Assembly: GCA_947259095.1 (NCBI GenBank)
Contig: CAMYLA010000011.1
Coordinates: forward strand, 154,840 to 218,839
From: an uncultured Acidimicrobiaceae bacterium
Lineage (GTDB): Bacteria; Actinomycetota; Acidimicrobiia; Acidimicrobiales; SZUA-35
Direction: 5' to 3'
Length of the DNA stretch: 64,000 bases
Shown piece after piece: positions 62,252-64,000 of the stretch; positions within the stretch are counted from its first letter, which is position 1, and each line of letters opens with the position of its first letter. Both the position numbers and the translations under genes were made by a program. Under the pieces are notes generated by a model, which did not search any database, was not told the DNA's origin, and was given only the letters and a program-made list of their open reading frames with translations.

Positions 62252-64000
62252 GTCCCGGCCTCCGACTCCACGACCACCAGGCCCTGATCACCGTCGACCG
62301 AGACGACACGACGGTCGAGCACCGATGCCGCACCGACCACATTGAGGACCGCCGGCAACCCAAGCTCCCTGGCCAGGATGGCGGCGTGGGACAGCGGGCC
62401 ACCACGTTCCACCACCACCGCCCCGGCGCGCAGGAACAGCGGCGACCACGAGGCGTCGGTGGCCTCGGCAACCAGGATCTCGCCCTCGTCCAGCCGACCG
62501 TTCGACGACCTGACGACCCGAGCCCGGCCGCGGCGACGACCGGGACTGGCGGCCCAGCCCCGCAGCAGCTCACCGTCTGGCAACGGCGCCGGCTGGCGGT
62601 CCGGGACGCCGACGAACCGCACCGGCAACACGCCCTCCGCCTCATAGCGGCTCAGCCAATTCCTTCGGCGCCGCAGCACCTCACCGCCCGGTCCCTCGCC
62701 GGCGGTCGTGGCGGCGATCACCTCGGCCGGCGACAGCAGTTCGATCTCCTCGGCCCGGGTCAGGATCCCCCGCTCCACGAATCGCCGGCCCAGCTCCATC
62801 GTCGTCCTTCGCACCTCGCCCCCCAGATCCAGTACGGCGGCCTTCGCCGCCTCCCGCCGGTGCAGCTGCTCGATGACGTCGGTGACCAGCCGCTTGATGA
62901 GCCTCATCCGGACGTCGGTGATCCCGCCGGTCAGGATGCGACGCCGGGTCCAGCCGGGGAGCGTCCGCAATCGCTGGCGGAGCTCTCGCCACTCGGCTTC
63001 AGCGCTCCCGGGTGCAACGGAGATGTCCGGCGCCCGGCTCTCCAGCTCGCTCCAGGTCGGCCCTCCGAAGATGGCGGCCGATGCGGTTGGTCGGCGCTCG
63101 ACCGAGGCCACCCCACCGGCGGTCACCGCCTGCACGGCGCGGCGTCCCTCCACGGAGCCGAGGTGGGCTTCGAGGTGCAGCTGGAGGCGGCGGTAGGCGG
63201 CTGCCCCTGAGGCGGCCACGCCGAGCTCGGCGGCCAATCCCCTCGCTGCGAGGTCGATCAGCCGACGGGTGTAGGCCAGGAGCTGCTCGTCGACCATGTC
63301 CTCCAGCGCCGGCCGTCGGCGGCTGAGCCCGTCGCTCGACCGAATCACGATCTCGGCCTGATCGATGACGTGGCGGCGGGTCCGCAGCGTCCTCAGGTCA
63401 CGGTGGAGTCGGGCCCACCACGACCGGGCTCGGTTCGGTGACGGGGTCGCCGGAGCCTGCGCCGGGGGCACATCTCCTTGCTCGGGCTCGGCGGACCGAC
63501 CGGGCTCGACCGACCGACCGGGTTCGGCGGCCGGGTCGCTGGAGCCGAAGTACTGCTCCTCCAGCTCCTGCACCGCTCCGGGGATGTCGGCGGCAGCGTC
63601 CCGCAGCCGATCGAAATCGATCGCCACCCTCCCCCTGACCCGCCTGACGAACGGCCGCTCCTCGGCCGCGGTGCCACGGATGATCCCTAGTGAGTCGAGC
63701 ACGGAGCGAAACGCCTCCTCCATGAGGAACCTGTTGATCTCCCACCGCAGTGGTGGCAGGACACCGGGGACCATCTCGACGATTCCCGCCGTGGTCAACT
63801 CGTGTTCGTCCAACTCGGTGTCGAAGCCGTCATCGGTGTCCAGGACGGTGATAGGTCTGGCTTGAACAACGAAGACTTCGCCGTCCACCGCCGCCCACTC
63901 GACGTCCTGGGGAACGCCGAACGCCCGCTCGACGTCCAGCGAGAGCTCGAGGGCCCGGGCTGCGGCCGGGGGGAGTTCGGTTCGGTCCGAGGAACGTTCC
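62248..64000 (-). CDS. PEP synthase/PPDK-family PEP-utilising enzyme (5' end outside window)
   Basis: The frame is open to the window edge; 584 residues of the C-terminal part are seen. VFVVQARPITVLD (the end of the ATP-grasp domain, L-Q-A-R-P-I-T) is near the start, a long middle section follows, and the phosphohistidine domain is LVAEATDASWSPLFLRAGAVVVERGGPLSHAAILARELGLPAVLN, where the histidine in GGPLSHAAI is the carrier (given here in parts). No C-terminal PEP/pyruvate barrel is present, as in rifampin phosphotransferase-like or PEP synthase-like proteins that end at the swivelling domain. Possible roles are gluconeogenic PEP formation or drug phosphorylation. Tandem repeats of the form GRS-EPGRS-EP occur near 63490-63540. 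It ends 4 nt inside the next gene. Confidence 0.82.
   Translation of the reverse strand, partial: ERSSDRTELPPAAARALELSLDVERAFGVPQDVEWAAVDGEVFVVQARPITVLDTDDGFDTELDEHELTTAGIVEMVPGVLPPLRWEINRFLMEEAFRSVLDSLGIIRGTAAEERPFVRRVRGRVAIDFDRLRDAAADIPGAVQELEEQYFGSSDPAAEPGRSVEPGRSAEPEQGDVPPAQAPATPSPNRARSWWARLHRDLRTLRTRRHVIDQAEIVIRSSDGLSRRRPALEDMVDEQLLAYTRRLIDLAARGLAAELGVAASGAAAYRRLQLHLEAHLGSVEGRRAVQAVTAGGVASVERRPTASAAIFGGPTWSELESRAPDISVAPGSAEAEWRELRQRLRTLPGWTRRRILTGGITDVRMRLIKRLVTDVIEQLHRREAAKAAVLDLGGEVRRTTMELGRRFVERGILTRAEEIELLSPAEVIAATTAGEGPGGEVLRRRRNWLSRYEAEGVLPVRFVGVPDRQPAPLPDGELLRGWAASPGRRRGRARVVRSSNGRLDEGEILVAEATDASWSPLFLRAGAVVVERGGPLSHAAILARELGLPAVLNVVGAASVLDRRVVSVDGDQGLVVVESEAGT

Overview
The window is high-GC DNA with dense short-gap or overlapping operons, frequent GTG/TTG starts, strong antisense reading frames and many start codons only 6-8 nt behind a TANNNT -10 box. 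That points to an actinobacterium. The gene mix (family C P-type ATPases, Gmad2 proteins, 2-oxo acid dehydrogenase with an acyl carrier protein, many flavin and MDR enzymes) fits an Acidimicrobiia-like lineage; this is inference, because no rRNA or marker gene is present. No tRNA, rRNA, CRISPR array or insertion sequence was seen.

Bases 1-12,700 hold catabolic genes (flavin reductase-like protein, HMGL-like lyase, ATC-hydrolase-like protein, MDR reductase, dihydrodipicolinate synthase-like aldolase, Baeyer-Villiger-type monooxygenase, serine beta-lactamase-like esterase, zinc alcohol dehydrogenase), an ABC exporter, and a YCII/ECF sigma pair. Bases 12,800-26,700 hold a cysteine dioxygenase-like/rhodanese operon, a MetE-like protein, a complete branched-chain amino-acid-type ABC importer (livKGFHM order), an HpaB-like flavin monooxygenase, two TetR regulators with clear palindromic operators, and a secreted endonuclease/exonuclease/phosphatase protein.

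From about 26,700 to the end the window reads like a hypoxia/dormancy and energy-reserve island similar in content to the mycobacterial DosR (DevR) regulon: PHA synthase and depolymerase-like hydrolase, CBS pair, phosphoribosyltransferase, nicotinamidase, three universal stress proteins, NADH dehydrogenase-like flavoprotein, an acsA-pdhA-pdhB-pdhC-acp operon, ornithine carbamoyltransferase, two cation P-type ATPases, two Gmad2 proteins, an AhpD-like protein, a PAP2-PhoD fusion and a PEP-utilising enzyme. Nine sites resembling the DosR box lie 35-87 bp upstream of genes in this island, which suggests common control by a regulator outside the window.

Two observations stand out. A membrane-anchored glutaredoxin-like gene (35,052-35,498) has an in-frame TGA exactly where the first active-site cysteine should be (G-TGA-P-H-C), the frame stays open through the rest of the glutaredoxin fold, and a hairpin of bacterial SECIS geometry follows: a candidate selenoprotein. 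Second, three conserved genes are frameshifted by perfect tandem duplications (35, 26 and 10 bp), each of which restores the expected protein when one copy is removed; a 33-bp repeat array and several in-frame tandem repeats suggest a slippage-type mutational signature, or an assembly artefact.
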